From Chrysochromulina parva (Eukaryota > Haptophyta > Prymnesiales > Chrysochromulinaceae): DNA of 14,994 bases. The notes under the pieces are model-generated. The model searched no databases, was not told the origin of the DNA, and saw only the letters and a program-made list of their open reading frames with translations. Each line of letters begins with the position of its first letter. Position 1 is the first letter of the stretch. The position numbers and the translations under genes were made by a program. Below are positions 1 through 7,403 of this stretch, piece by piece. Where the stretch lies: positions 1-14,994 of the forward strand of contig PJAB01001368.1 in the NCBI GenBank assembly GCA_002887195.1, written 5' to 3'.

Positions 1-1561
1 CAGTAAAGGCGGACTGGTACCGGGGCGTGCAGGCGGGTGCAGCGGATGCACGGTGACGCCTCGGTGCCCCGACGAAGCGGCAGCGGCGGTGCAGGGGGGC
101 GCGCGGGCGCTGCGCCTCGGGCGGCGGTGCGACGGCGGTGCGGTGCCGAAGAGGGCGGCGACGAGGGCGAGGAGGGTGAGGAAGATAACCAGCGCGGGAA
201 GGGCGGAGATGAGGGAGGTGAAGGCGCTCGGTGCTGGCGACCGTCTCCTTGCTGAGCTGGCAGCCCGACCGCTTCCCCGCGGTTTTGACGTGCGCAGGAA
301 GCGTGCCGGTGCCAGCGGCGCGCTCCTGCCGGTGCTCGAGCTCCGTGGCGCCGAGGCACCGCCGGCAATCAGCCTGCGCGTCCAGGGCAGTGGTGCCGTC
401 CATCTCGGACGGCGGCTCGAAGAGCTTGCGCGGCGGGAGCACGGTCGCCGCGGCGGGTGCCTTGGCAGGCGTGGTCGGCGGCGGCCGGCCGTCGGTCGAC
501 GGGCGGTTGCGGCCATCGCGGTGAGCCATGGAGGCGGCGGAGCCGGAGGTGGCGCCGCGGGTGCGGTGGAGTCGTGCGTCGGGAGCCGGGCCGACCGGCA
601 CGGCGATCACGCGCGCGTCGGTACGCCTGCCCGACGTCGACGGGTAGCTCCTCGCGTAGAATTCGGCAGCGGCCTGGGGAGTGAAGACCTTCTGGCCGCT
701 CGGGAGGATCAGGTACGCGTCGTCGGGTCCCAGCCAGGACTCCGGGAGCGCGCACGCGTCGGGGCCCAGATCGCCGCGATTAATGGCGGTTTGGAGCGCC
801 TCCACGGAGTCGAAGGTGGTGACGTCGCCGGTGAGGACGATGTCGAGTGACACGCGTGACGCCGTGCCGGCTACGATGGTGCCTGCCGCCGCGTTGCGCA
901 GGAGCGGGCCGTCGCTTCCGCCGAGGCGGTGCCCGAACGAACGTACGTCAATCGTCTTGCGAGCGGCGCCCTCGGCGGCGATATTGGTGAGCATATTCTC
1001 GTGCCGACCCTTGTTCATGACGGTGGCAAATGGTAGGACGGGTGGCTTGCGCGGCCCGTTGGATGGTGTTGGCGCGCGGAAATCGCGCGGTGGGCGCACG
1101 GAGGTGGGCGGACCGACTCTGCCGGCCCACGTGGTGGCTCTCGCAGGGTCGGCTGGCGTCGAGGTTGGAGGCGCAGCCGCAATCGGCCGACCGGGAGAGA
1201 GTGTCATGCTCAATTGCAAGCCACACGGGAATTGCAGAGCAAAGTTGGACTTGATGACGCCGGCCTTGCAATTCGCAGCGAGGGTGGTGAAGAAGGCCTC
1301 CAAGGACGGTGCTTCGCCGCATTGGATTGCTCCAGTGGGCTGGCGCGATGCTGCCGAGGTCAAGTAGCACTCGTTGATCGTAGAAGGTAGGGCGTCGAGC
1401 ATGGCGTGATCTAGCGGCGCGGCGGGGACGTGCGCAGTGGTGGGCGCGGTACCGAGGTCCACGCTGAGGGGGGCACGTGGTGCAAGCACCGGCGGCGTAG
1501 GTTCGGAAAGGGCTGTGGTGTCGGGGCGCGCGAGCGCGCCCGACGTCGTCTCTCGCATCAT
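1..1561 (-). CDS. Unrecognised protein, 5' part of a gene running off the left edge; apparent frame change near 230
   Basis: Reading the minus strand from the ATG at 1561-1559 (a second ATG follows directly) gives an open frame to the window edge. An in-frame TGA at 1567-1565 bounds the start. The peptide looks like real protein: INECYLTSAASRQPTGAIQC, then LEAFFTTLAANCKAGVIKSN, a proline-rich linker (about 1210-1035), then SRVSLDIVLTGDVTTFDSVE and DDAYLILPSGQKVFTP. A Cys-containing stretch (DCRRC, about 340-350) follows. GC-rich third positions fit this frame down to about 230; below that the neighbouring minus frame fits better and encodes a hydrophobic helix (ALPALVIFLTLLALVAALFG, about 139-205). 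So either a 1-base frameshift, an intron I could not delimit, or a sequence error lies near 230. I recognise no family. It could be a C-terminally membrane-anchored protein. Gene reality moderately sure; function unknown. Confidence 0.62.
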   Translation of the reverse strand, partial: MMRETTSGALARPDTTALSEPTPPVLAPRAPLSVDLGTAPTTAHVPAAPLDHAMLDALPSTINECYLTSAASRQPTGAIQCGEAPSLEAFFTTLAANCKAGVIKSNFALQFPCGLQLSMTLSPGRPIAAAPPTSTPADPARATTWAGRVGPPTSVRPPRDFRAPTPSNGPRKPPVLPFATVMNKGRHENMLTNIAAEGAARKTIDVRSFGHRLGGSDGPLLRNAAAGTIVAGTASRVSLDIVLTGDVTTFDSVEALQTAINRGDLGPDACALPESWLGPDDAYLILPSGQKVFTPQAAAEFYARSYPSTSGRRTDARVIAVPVGPAPDARLHRTRGATSGSAASMAHRDGRNRPSTDGRPPPTTPAKAPAAATVLPPRKLFEPPSEMDGTTALDAQADCRRCLGATELEHRQERAAGTGTLPAHVKTAGKRSGCQLSKETVASTERLHLPHLRPSRAGYLPHPPRPRRRPLRHRTAVAPPPEAQRPRAPLHRRCRFVGAPRRHRASAAPACTPRYQSAFT

Positions 1562-1635
1562 TGTTCACACTAACGACGGTGTGTGTGAAAATCTCGAGCT
1601 TCTCGCCACGTCGCCGCACCCACACGAGCTCGCCA
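1562..1635. promoter_or_regulatory. Short divergent intergenic region, probable shared promoter or 5' leaders
   Basis: Only 74 bp separate the ATG of the minus-strand gene (1561) from the ATG chosen for the PRMT3-type gene (1636). It contains a perfect 7-bp inverted repeat, TTCACAC (1564-1570) and GTGTGAA (1583-1589), 12 nt apart. No TATA box is obvious. The regulatory role is inferred from gene orientation only; transcription starts may lie inside either reading frame. Confidence 0.4.
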
Positions 1636-3288
1636 ATGGACCCGTCGCGCGATGATGACGATGACGATGACGACGACGACAATTGGGAGGGTTGGGCTGA
1701 GCCGGAGGACGCGCCAACTACGGATCTCTTCTCCGCGCGGATCTTCGACTCCGCGGCAGAGTGTCTCGCATACGCGCTTAGTGAGCACAACCTGGACCTT
1801 GCTGCGGTGGTGGCCGAGCTTCGGCTCGACATCTATGGCCGCGTCAAGCTCGTGAATTATGTGCGCAAGGGTATAGCTGCGGGCACCAGCCCATCGGCGA
1901 TCGTCGCGACGGTGCATGCTGCCCGTGCGGACGGAGCGACGGCGAGGCCTTGGGACGACGACGAGTACCTGAGGCCGGTGGTGCCCGACGATCCGCTGCT
2001 GTATTCGCTGGGCGCTCCGGCCAATGGCGGCGACGCCTTCGACGACGAGGGCGGCGCCTCGGACGCGGCAATGCTGCATGGCTTCGAGACGGACAGCGAC
2101 CAGGCGAGTCTGCTGCTGGAGACGATCCAGCAGATGCGCACTGAGATGGCGAGCTTGCTTGGGCTCAACGATAGTGCCGCCGCCGCGGCGGCGGGCGTGG
2201 CGGACGAGACAGCTACGGACGCGGCGGATGCGGCGGGTGCGGCTGGCAGCCACCCTACGCCGCCGCCTCCGCCGGCGGCAGCCGCCCCGGCCGTGACCGA
2301 GGGTCAGTACGGCAGCACCGACGGGCCGGCGAGCGAGTACTTTGCCTCGTATGCGAAGCTGAGCATCCATGAGCAGATGCTCAGTGATCACGTGCGCACC
2401 CAGGGGTACAAGGATGCGATCGAGGGCCTTGGGCCGCTCGTCGCGGGCAAGGCGGTGCTCGATGTGGGGTGCGGAACGGGCATCCTCTCGATGATCGCTG
2501 CCAAGGCAGGCGCCGCGCGCGTGGTCGGTGTGGACGCATCCGAGATCCTCGACTACGCGCAGCGCATCGTGGCAGCGAACCAGCTGACTACCCAAGTCAC
2601 GCTGCTACGCGGCACCATGGAGACGATCGCGATGCCGGAGGACGTGCCCAAGGTGGACGTGATCGTCTCCGAGTGGATGGGATATGCGTTGCTCTACGAG
2701 TCCATGCTGCCGACGGTGCTCTGGGCGCGCGACAAGTACCTGAAACCAGGTGGGGTGATGCTGCCTAGCGCGTGCGAGCTCTTCCTCGCCGCGAGCGCCA
2801 ACGATCGGCTCGGCTTCTGGGCCGACGTGTACGGCTTCAACATGGCTTGCATCGCAGATGAGCTTCTCAAGGAGGCGTCTGTGGAGGTGGTGCCCGCCGA
2901 GGCGCTGCTCTCGTCCCCGGCGAGGTTTGCTACGATCGACGTGACGAGCGTGGCCGACGCGGAGCTCGACTTCTCCGCCCCCTATCGGCTCGAGGTCACG
3001 CGCGCGGGCACGCTGCGCTCCTTCGTGCTCCACTTCGACACGATCTTCGACTACTCCGCCCTTGGCGGTCAGCGCACGTCCTTCACGACCTCGTGCGAGG
3101 ACACGCCGACGCACTGGAAGCAGACGGCCCTGTACCTCAAGGAGCCGGCCGCGGTCGGCGTGGGCGACGTCATCACGGGCAAGGTCTACCTCTCGCGCGG
3201 CCTCGAGTACAAGCGCGGGTACGACATCTCGCTCGACGTGGAGCACAATGGCGTGCGCCTGGTGACGCAGTGCTGGCGGCTGCAGTGA
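1636..3288 (+). CDS. PRMT3: PRMT3-type protein arginine N-methyltransferase
   Basis: A type I protein arginine methyltransferase transfers methyl from S-adenosylmethionine to arginine; PRMT3 proteins act in the cytosol, classically on ribosomal protein S2. The 550-residue protein (human PRMT3 is about 530) starts at ATG 1636, which leads directly into the acidic run typical of PRMT3 N-termini (ten Asp, residues 6-15). The PRMT3 N-terminal signature follows: DIYGRVKLVNYVRK (65-78) and PWDDDEYLRPVVPDDPLL (105-122). An Ala/Pro linker (about 180-220) precedes the catalytic core: YFASYAKLSIHEQML, motif I VLDVGCGTGILS (274-285), double-E loop SEWMGYALLYE (345-355) and THW loop (492-494). The C2H2 zinc finger is degenerate: the usual CxxC reads DLFS (30-33) and only the last His (51) remains. 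Single exon; divergent from the gene on its left. Confidence 0.95.
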   Translation: MDPSRDDDDDDDDDDNWEGWAEPEDAPTTDLFSARIFDSAAECLAYALSEHNLDLAAVVAELRLDIYGRVKLVNYVRKGIAAGTSPSAIVATVHAARADGATARPWDDDEYLRPVVPDDPLLYSLGAPANGGDAFDDEGGASDAAMLHGFETDSDQASLLLETIQQMRTEMASLLGLNDSAAAAAAGVADETATDAADAAGAAGSHPTPPPPPAAAAPAVTEGQYGSTDGPASEYFASYAKLSIHEQMLSDHVRTQGYKDAIEGLGPLVAGKAVLDVGCGTGILSMIAAKAGAARVVGVDASEILDYAQRIVAANQLTTQVTLLRGTMETIAMPEDVPKVDVIVSEWMGYALLYESMLPTVLWARDKYLKPGGVMLPSACELFLAASANDRLGFWADVYGFNMACIADELLKEASVEVVPAEALLSSPARFATIDVTSVADAELDFSAPYRLEVTRAGTLRSFVLHFDTIFDYSALGGQRTSFTTSCEDTPTHWKQTALYLKEPAAVGVGDVITGKVYLSRGLEYKRGYDISLDVEHNGVRLVTQCWRLQ

Positions 3289-4339
3289 GGACGTGGGGCC
3301 GCTGTCGGATGGCTGCACGCCTAGTTGTTGCCTACGGTCGCCGGTGCCGTGTGGTCGCCGGTGGTGCCGTGTGCTCGCCCGCGCCCGCCGCGCGCGCAGG
3401 CCTGTGGTCGCACGCGCACGCGCGCAAGGCCTGCTTTATGTGCTGTGTTCAGGCAGCACCACACAGCACGGCTCTTCTGACTCTCTCGTGCGTGCACTGC
3501 ACGCCGGTTCGGCACCCACTACGCCTGAAGCTAAGCCTTACACACCGTGCCGTGCCAAATAAACTCAAAACTGCGATCTGCGTGTGCGCCATTTCAAATT
3601 CAAAACAATCGACACCCCGAGATGCGGGTGATGGGAAAGCGGCACCGCGCCACCGGGGCTCCGGCGTCCGGGGCGTCGACGGAGTCGTCCGTTCGCATCG
3701 CAAACATGCTCCATGTAAGCTCCATGGACACGGCGGCGCGGGGCCGGGGGGGCGTTGCCGTTAGGCACACGAATGGTAACCGAAAACCAAAGCGGACAAA
3801 TGTGACTCGTGAAGAAGAACGATGAAGAAAATTTGCCCGTGGAGGCGTGGTCCGAAGACGGTTTTCACGAGTAGTTCGGTTGAATTACGTTGTCACGAGC
3901 AGTCGTCTCCTCGACCTGACGACTTCTCGACGGCTCTGGACTGTACGGACTCCTCCTCCTCCCCTCGGCCGCGCGGCCGGTCGACTGTCGGTCTGTCGCA
4001 TACACCGCACCGCCGACCGCGTCACGACCGCGGGGTAAGGGTGGAGCAGGCGACTGGAGGCGAGACGCCGTTCGTACAATCATCGTAGCCTAGCCCCGCA
4101 CACAAGCAATGGTTCCGGACCTGACGGTTCAAATCTGCTGTGAAGGATACATGTGTTAAAGCCACAGCGCCCCGCGTCGGGCGTGCCGACGAGCGGCGGG
4201 CTCCGAGCCATATTTTACCTAAGCCATACCTGGTGAGAACTCGAGAGATACCGCGAGTACTCCCGCACCAATACACCTCCCAGTCGCGGCCAAGCGTAGT
4301 CGGCCCCAGCACGCTGTACAGTGGTACTTCACACCGAAC
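3289..4339. other. About 1 kb without a convincing gene: PRMT3 3' region and spacer
   Basis: Several short ORFs occur on both strands, but none has a recognisable domain or consistent codon bias. The first 270 bp probably hold the PRMT3 3' UTR. A near-repeat CGCGCGCAGGCCTG / CGCGCGCAAGGCCTG lies within 3390-3435. The remainder (3600-4339) is mixed sequence with a TC-rich patch near 3945-3965. It probably includes the 3' UTR of the minus-strand methyltransferase that ends at 4340, so the two genes converge here. I see no tRNA, transposon end or long repeat. Confidence 0.5.
3558..3563 (+). promoter_or_regulatory. Candidate poly(A) signal AATAAA of the PRMT3-type gene
   Basis: AATAAA lies 270 bp after the PRMT3 stop codon, in the step from GC-rich to AT-richer sequence, with A-rich TTCAAATTCAAAA about 30 bp further on. 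Position and strand suit a 3'-end signal. How far this organism depends on canonical AATAAA is unknown, and I saw no equivalent after the other genes. Confidence 0.35.
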
Positions 4340-5281
4340 CTAGATGGGCTTCGTCACAGTCCACTTCAATTCGTTAAAGCTGACGTTCACGTGTTCCCTG
4401 ATTTTGAATTCATCTACTGCTCGAATGACACCGGGCCAGCCACGATGATAGTCGTCGCCGATCATGACGCCGCCTTTGCGGATTACTGGCCACCAGGCGG
4501 CCAGGTCGGCCGCCACGTCCTCGTATTCATGTGAACCATCGAGATGCAGAATGTCGATGCTCACGGGAGGTTTCATCACTCTGAAGTACTTTGCGGCCAT
4601 GAGTGAAGGCGATGGGAAGGGAACTACTTGGTCTTGAAGACCTTGATGAACCACATTCGAGAGGAAGTTGTAATACACGCTCGGGTAGCCGTTGACAAAC
4701 TTAAGATCACGCGTGAGATCGTGTTCGCTCTTCTTCCAGAACTCGAGTGCACCTAGCCATGTGTCTACGGCGACCACCTTCCCCCTCCACACCGAACGAT
4801 AATGACGAAGAGCTTCGGCGAAGATCAACGTCGTCGATCCTTTCCAGACACCCACCTCGACTATCAGCCGCGGGCGCACTTGCTCCACCAATTTCAAGTA
4901 GAGGCATGGGTGGGCCTGCCAGCCTCCCAGGTCGATCGACCGCAGCGTGAGGTTAGCGTACACATCATGTTCCCCATACAATGATCTCATGTCAAACGGT
5001 GCGGGTGTAGGGGCAGAACTAGATTTGGCTTCTGTCGCAGCCGCCGCGTTGGCTTTGAAGTCTCGCCAGCAGTTTTCTATCTGTTTGACGCGTCTCTGAA
5101 CCACGGCCGGCGATTGACGCGTGTGCTGCATCACAAACAAAGATTGCACGTCCCGTGTTGCGAGTGTAACGTTGTCATCCAGCCTCCGTCTCGCGCTGAC
5201 CGTCTCCGCTTCTTTTGGCCAGACGGCATTACGAACGCCCTCAACTTCTTGCGGCCTGTATTCTTTAGGGACAAGAGTCAT
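4340..5281 (-). CDS. Class I SAM-dependent methyltransferase, Methyltransf_24-like
   Basis: A 313-residue protein with a Rossmann-type methyltransferase core. Motif I is VEVGVWKGST (141-150), the acidic strand-2 end is AVDTW (171-175), and the diagnostic ILHLDGSHEYEDVAADL (244-260) is followed by GGVMIGDDY (270-278). The last two blocks are typical of the Methyltransf_24 / cephalosporin-hydroxylase-like group, often found beside glycan or secondary-metabolite genes; the substrate cannot be told from sequence. Residues 1-95 are a poorly conserved N-terminal extension rich in Lys/Arg/Ala. The frame stays open upstream of ATG 5281 (GTG at 5290 and beyond, with no stop by about 5340), so the true start or an upstream exon could differ. 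Third positions are noticeably less GC-rich than in neighbouring genes, which may reflect later acquisition. No intron seen. Confidence 0.82.
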   Translation of the reverse strand: MTLVPKEYRPQEVEGVRNAVWPKEAETVSARRRLDDNVTLATRDVQSLFVMQHTRQSPAVVQRRVKQIENCWRDFKANAAAATEAKSSSAPTPAPFDMRSLYGEHDVYANLTLRSIDLGGWQAHPCLYLKLVEQVRPRLIVEVGVWKGSTTLIFAEALRHYRSVWRGKVVAVDTWLGALEFWKKSEHDLTRDLKFVNGYPSVYYNFLSNVVHQGLQDQVVPFPSPSLMAAKYFRVMKPPVSIDILHLDGSHEYEDVAADLAAWWPVIRKGGVMIGDDYHRGWPGVIRAVDEFKIREHVNVSFNELKWTVTKPI

Positions 5282-5569
5282 CGTTTGCACTTTGCAACCA
5301 ATTGCGTGCGAAGCGCGGAGCGTGGAGGTAAGCCGCCCCCGCGCTCATGCATGCTCACGCCGGCGCGCCGCTACTTTTACTACCTCGCGCGTTCGCGTGT
5401 GTCGTTCTGAGCTGACAGTTTCTCTCGACGTGCGTCTCGTTCAGTGAATCGCGTTGTGTTGAGCGCATGGGGCTCGTGGTTCTGCAGTGTGAGCGCCTCC
5501 CACGCACGCCTTATCGGGGCTCGTGGGTGTGTGTCTGGCCGAGAGGGCCCTGAAACGAACGAACGAACC
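5282..5569. promoter_or_regulatory. Divergent spacer between the methyltransferase and the SAP-WW-RRM gene
   Basis: This 288-bp region lies between two divergent start codons and must hold the 5' leaders, and probably the promoters, of both. Directly before ATG 5570 is a short GAAC tandem (ACGAACGAACGAACC, 5555-5569), giving an ACC-ATG-C start context. The plus frame is open from 5444, but that stretch shows no conserved sequence, so I start the downstream gene at 5570. No TATA box is evident. Confidence 0.4.
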
Positions 5570-6903
5570 ATGCAGGCCGCGCTGGACCGCGACGGTCTCG
5601 AGGCGATGAAGGTGCCCGAGCTGCGGGCAGCGTTGGCCACCCAGGGGCTGGACAGTACGGGCATAAAGAGGGAGCTCGTCGATCGCCTCATGGGTCTCGA
5701 CAACGGTGCGACCGAGCCCACGGCAGCGCCCGAATCTGAGGTGGTGGCGCCGCCGCCTACGGAAGAGGCCAAGGCCGAGGAGGAGCACCCAGCTTCTTCG
5801 CCTGCGCCGGATGCCGCGCCGCCGCTCGCGTATGCGCCGGAAGGTGCGGCGGCGCCTCCCGAGGCGCCGGAGCTTTCGGAGGCGGAGCCAGCGGGCGCGC
5901 TAGAGCCAGGGCCATCGGCAGTGGAGGCGGCGCTGGCGCTGGCGCCGTATGGCAACGGGACGACATACGCGCCCGTGCTCCCAGCGGTGGTGCCACCGCC
6001 AAGCACTCTCGAGACGCTACGAGCGGATGTGCACGGCCTGCGACGTCAGCATCAGGAGCTCACTAGCCTCGTCGGTCAGTGGTACCAGAGTGTCATGGGA
6101 CTGCAGCAGCAGGCGGCAGCAGCGGCAGCAGCAGCGGCACGCGTGGCTACCGCCCCCATGGGGTACCCAGGGTACACGAGCTACCCGCCGCAAGCGTACG
6201 GCGTGGCGCCGGGCTACCCGCCGGGCTATCCGCACGTCGCACCCCAGCCGCAGACGAACACGTGGCAGGAGCTCTCGACAGCCGAAGGGCACATGTACTA
6301 TTACAACGCGCAGACGGGCCAGACGTCATGGGAGCGGCCGCACGATTATCATCCCGCCAAGCGGCAGGCGGTCGGTGGCGGCGGCGGCGGAGGAGGACTC
6401 AATAACCCAAAGAGCAAAGGACCACCGGGGGCCAATCTCTTCGTGGTTCGCACGATGACCTCTGATGACCTCTGATGACCTCTGATGACCTCCTCTGATG
6501 ACCTCTGATGACCTCTGATGACCTCTGATGACCTCTGATGACCTCTGATGACCTCTGATGACCTCTGATGACCTCTGATGGCCTTTGTTGACGTTCGCCG
6601 ACCTCTGATTACCTCTGATTGCCTCTGATTGCCTCTGATTGCCACCCTCATCAGGTACGCAAGATGCGCCGCGGGGAATTCGATGAGTTCTATGACCACG
6701 ACCTGCGCCAGGCCTTCGAGCGCTTCGGCAATCTGGTTCGCGCCGAGATCGCCCTAGATAAGGACACGGGCGTGAGTAAAGGCTTCGGGTTCGTCAGCTA
6801 CTCCGAGGTGGCCGCCGCGGATGCCGCGATGGCCGCCATGAACGGCGCCATGGTCGCCGGCCGCCAGATCCGAATCGAGAAGACGTCTGAGGATGGGCGC
6901 TGA
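5570..6903 (+). CDS. SAP-WW-RRM nucleic-acid-binding protein (two exons: 5570-6445 and 6655-6903)
   Basis: Joining the exons gives 374 residues. A SAP motif (about 7-41, VPELRAALATQGLDSTGIKR) suggests nucleic-acid or chromatin binding. A Pro/Ala/Glu linker, a poly-Ala run (182-190) and a Tyr/Gly/Pro-rich stretch (198-222) lead to a WW domain (231-259: W232, YYY 243-245, W254, P257), which binds proline-rich partners. A poly-Gly linker precedes one RRM (about 288-370) with RNP2 beginning NLFV and RNP1 KGFGFVSY (334-341); DKDTGVSKGFGFVSY resembles CELF/Bruno and plant FCA RRMs. The stop comes right after the RRM. It is likely a nuclear splicing or RNA-processing factor. The intron interrupts RNP2: read through, the frame stops at 6473, while the downstream frame supplies the rest of the RRM. 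The alternative donor at 6443 would give a six-residue RNP2, LFVRKM. Confidence 0.9.
6446..6654 (+). other. Spliceosomal intron, SAP-WW-RRM gene (209 nt, phase 0)
   Basis: Inferred from the split RRM. Donor GTG|GTTCGC (alternatively 6443, TTC|GTGGTT), acceptor CCCTCATCAG|GT. Almost all of the intron is tandem repeat. The sequence after the donor (GGTTCGCACGATG) closely matches that after the acceptor (GGTACGCAAGATG): 11 of 13 identical, so the junctions look like a target duplication. The last 18 nt (GATTGCCACCCTCATCAG) match the end of the intron at 10993-11123 at 17 of 18 positions. Confidence 0.85.
6454..6650 (+). repeat. 10-bp tandem repeat array inside an intron
   Basis: Twelve consecutive units of GATGACCTCT run from 6454 to 6576; the fourth carries a 3-bp insertion (6484-6496). 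A degenerate stretch (6577-6600) follows, then about four units of CTGATTRCCT up to 6645. The 10-bp period is kept when the unit changes from CTGATGACCT to CTGATTGCCT. Each unit carries CTGAT, which fits a loose branch-point consensus (YTNAY). The array lies entirely within the intron. Confidence 0.95.
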
Positions 6904-7403
6904 GATGGGCGCTGATGCCTAGGCTGAAGAATGCGCACGCGCCGTAGTGAGCGGAGGAGGTGGGCGTCGGCGCACCTCGCGTCGGGCCGGCGGCGCGAGC
7001 ACACGCGCGCACTGCGCGACTACGCGTGTGATGATGAGATCGTATAGTATGGCTGGCGTGCGCAAGGAGACGACGATGCGAAAACTGGTTACATTAATCA
7101 CGTCGGTACCACTAGGCGCGTAGTCGTACGGTAGAAGGTCGCTTCCGCCTCACCGTCCCCCGTTCTGCTTTCAGTCAAAATTGCTTTCAGTTTGAGTTTC
7201 AGCGTTGGAGCTTTCTCCTTTCACGGACCGTCGCGATTGTTGCCACATGCCAGCTTAGCCTTTCGAAAGCACCATTTCCTGGTTACTCAACCGCGGTGAA
7301 GAGTAAGAAACCGACCCTTGGCATTACCCGCCCTCTTGCCAGAAACTATACTTGCCTTTTTGGTATGTTTGGTAGGTAAAGTTCCTGCGAACTTCCGGAC
7401 AAG
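6904..7403. other. 500-bp spacer between two plus-strand genes, no gene seen
   Basis: It holds the 3' region of the SAP-WW-RRM gene and the promoter and leader of the helicase gene. No canonical AATAAA was found. Three TTTCAG motifs occur in 7168-7203 (GCTTTCAGTC, GCTTTCAGTT, AGTTTCAGCG) in a pyrimidine-rich setting. They resemble 3' splice acceptors, so a 5'-UTR intron is possible but unproven. Short ORFs here are not convincing. Confidence 0.4.

Noticed and set aside
53..1367. Plus-strand ORFs in the first 1.4 kb
   Set aside because: They are Arg/Gly/Ala-rich antisense readings of the minus-strand gene at 1-1561 and show no plausible protein features.
1570..3318. Long minus-strand ORFs across the PRMT3-type gene
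   Set aside because: Arg/His-rich shadows of a strongly conserved coding frame.
3822..4088. Small ORFs in the 3289-4339 spacer
   Set aside because: Short, overlapping in several frames, no domain, no consistent third-position bias.
4120..4150. tRNA-like T-loop GGTTCAAATC
   Set aside because: The flanking bases do not form a T stem and no acceptor or anticodon arm is found at the right distance.
6349..6699. Minus-strand ORF with a repeated ten-residue peptide (RGHQRSSEVI)
   Set aside because: It is the antisense reading of the 10-bp intronic array, which stays open because three units make 30 bp. No conserved domain; overlaps a clear RRM gene.
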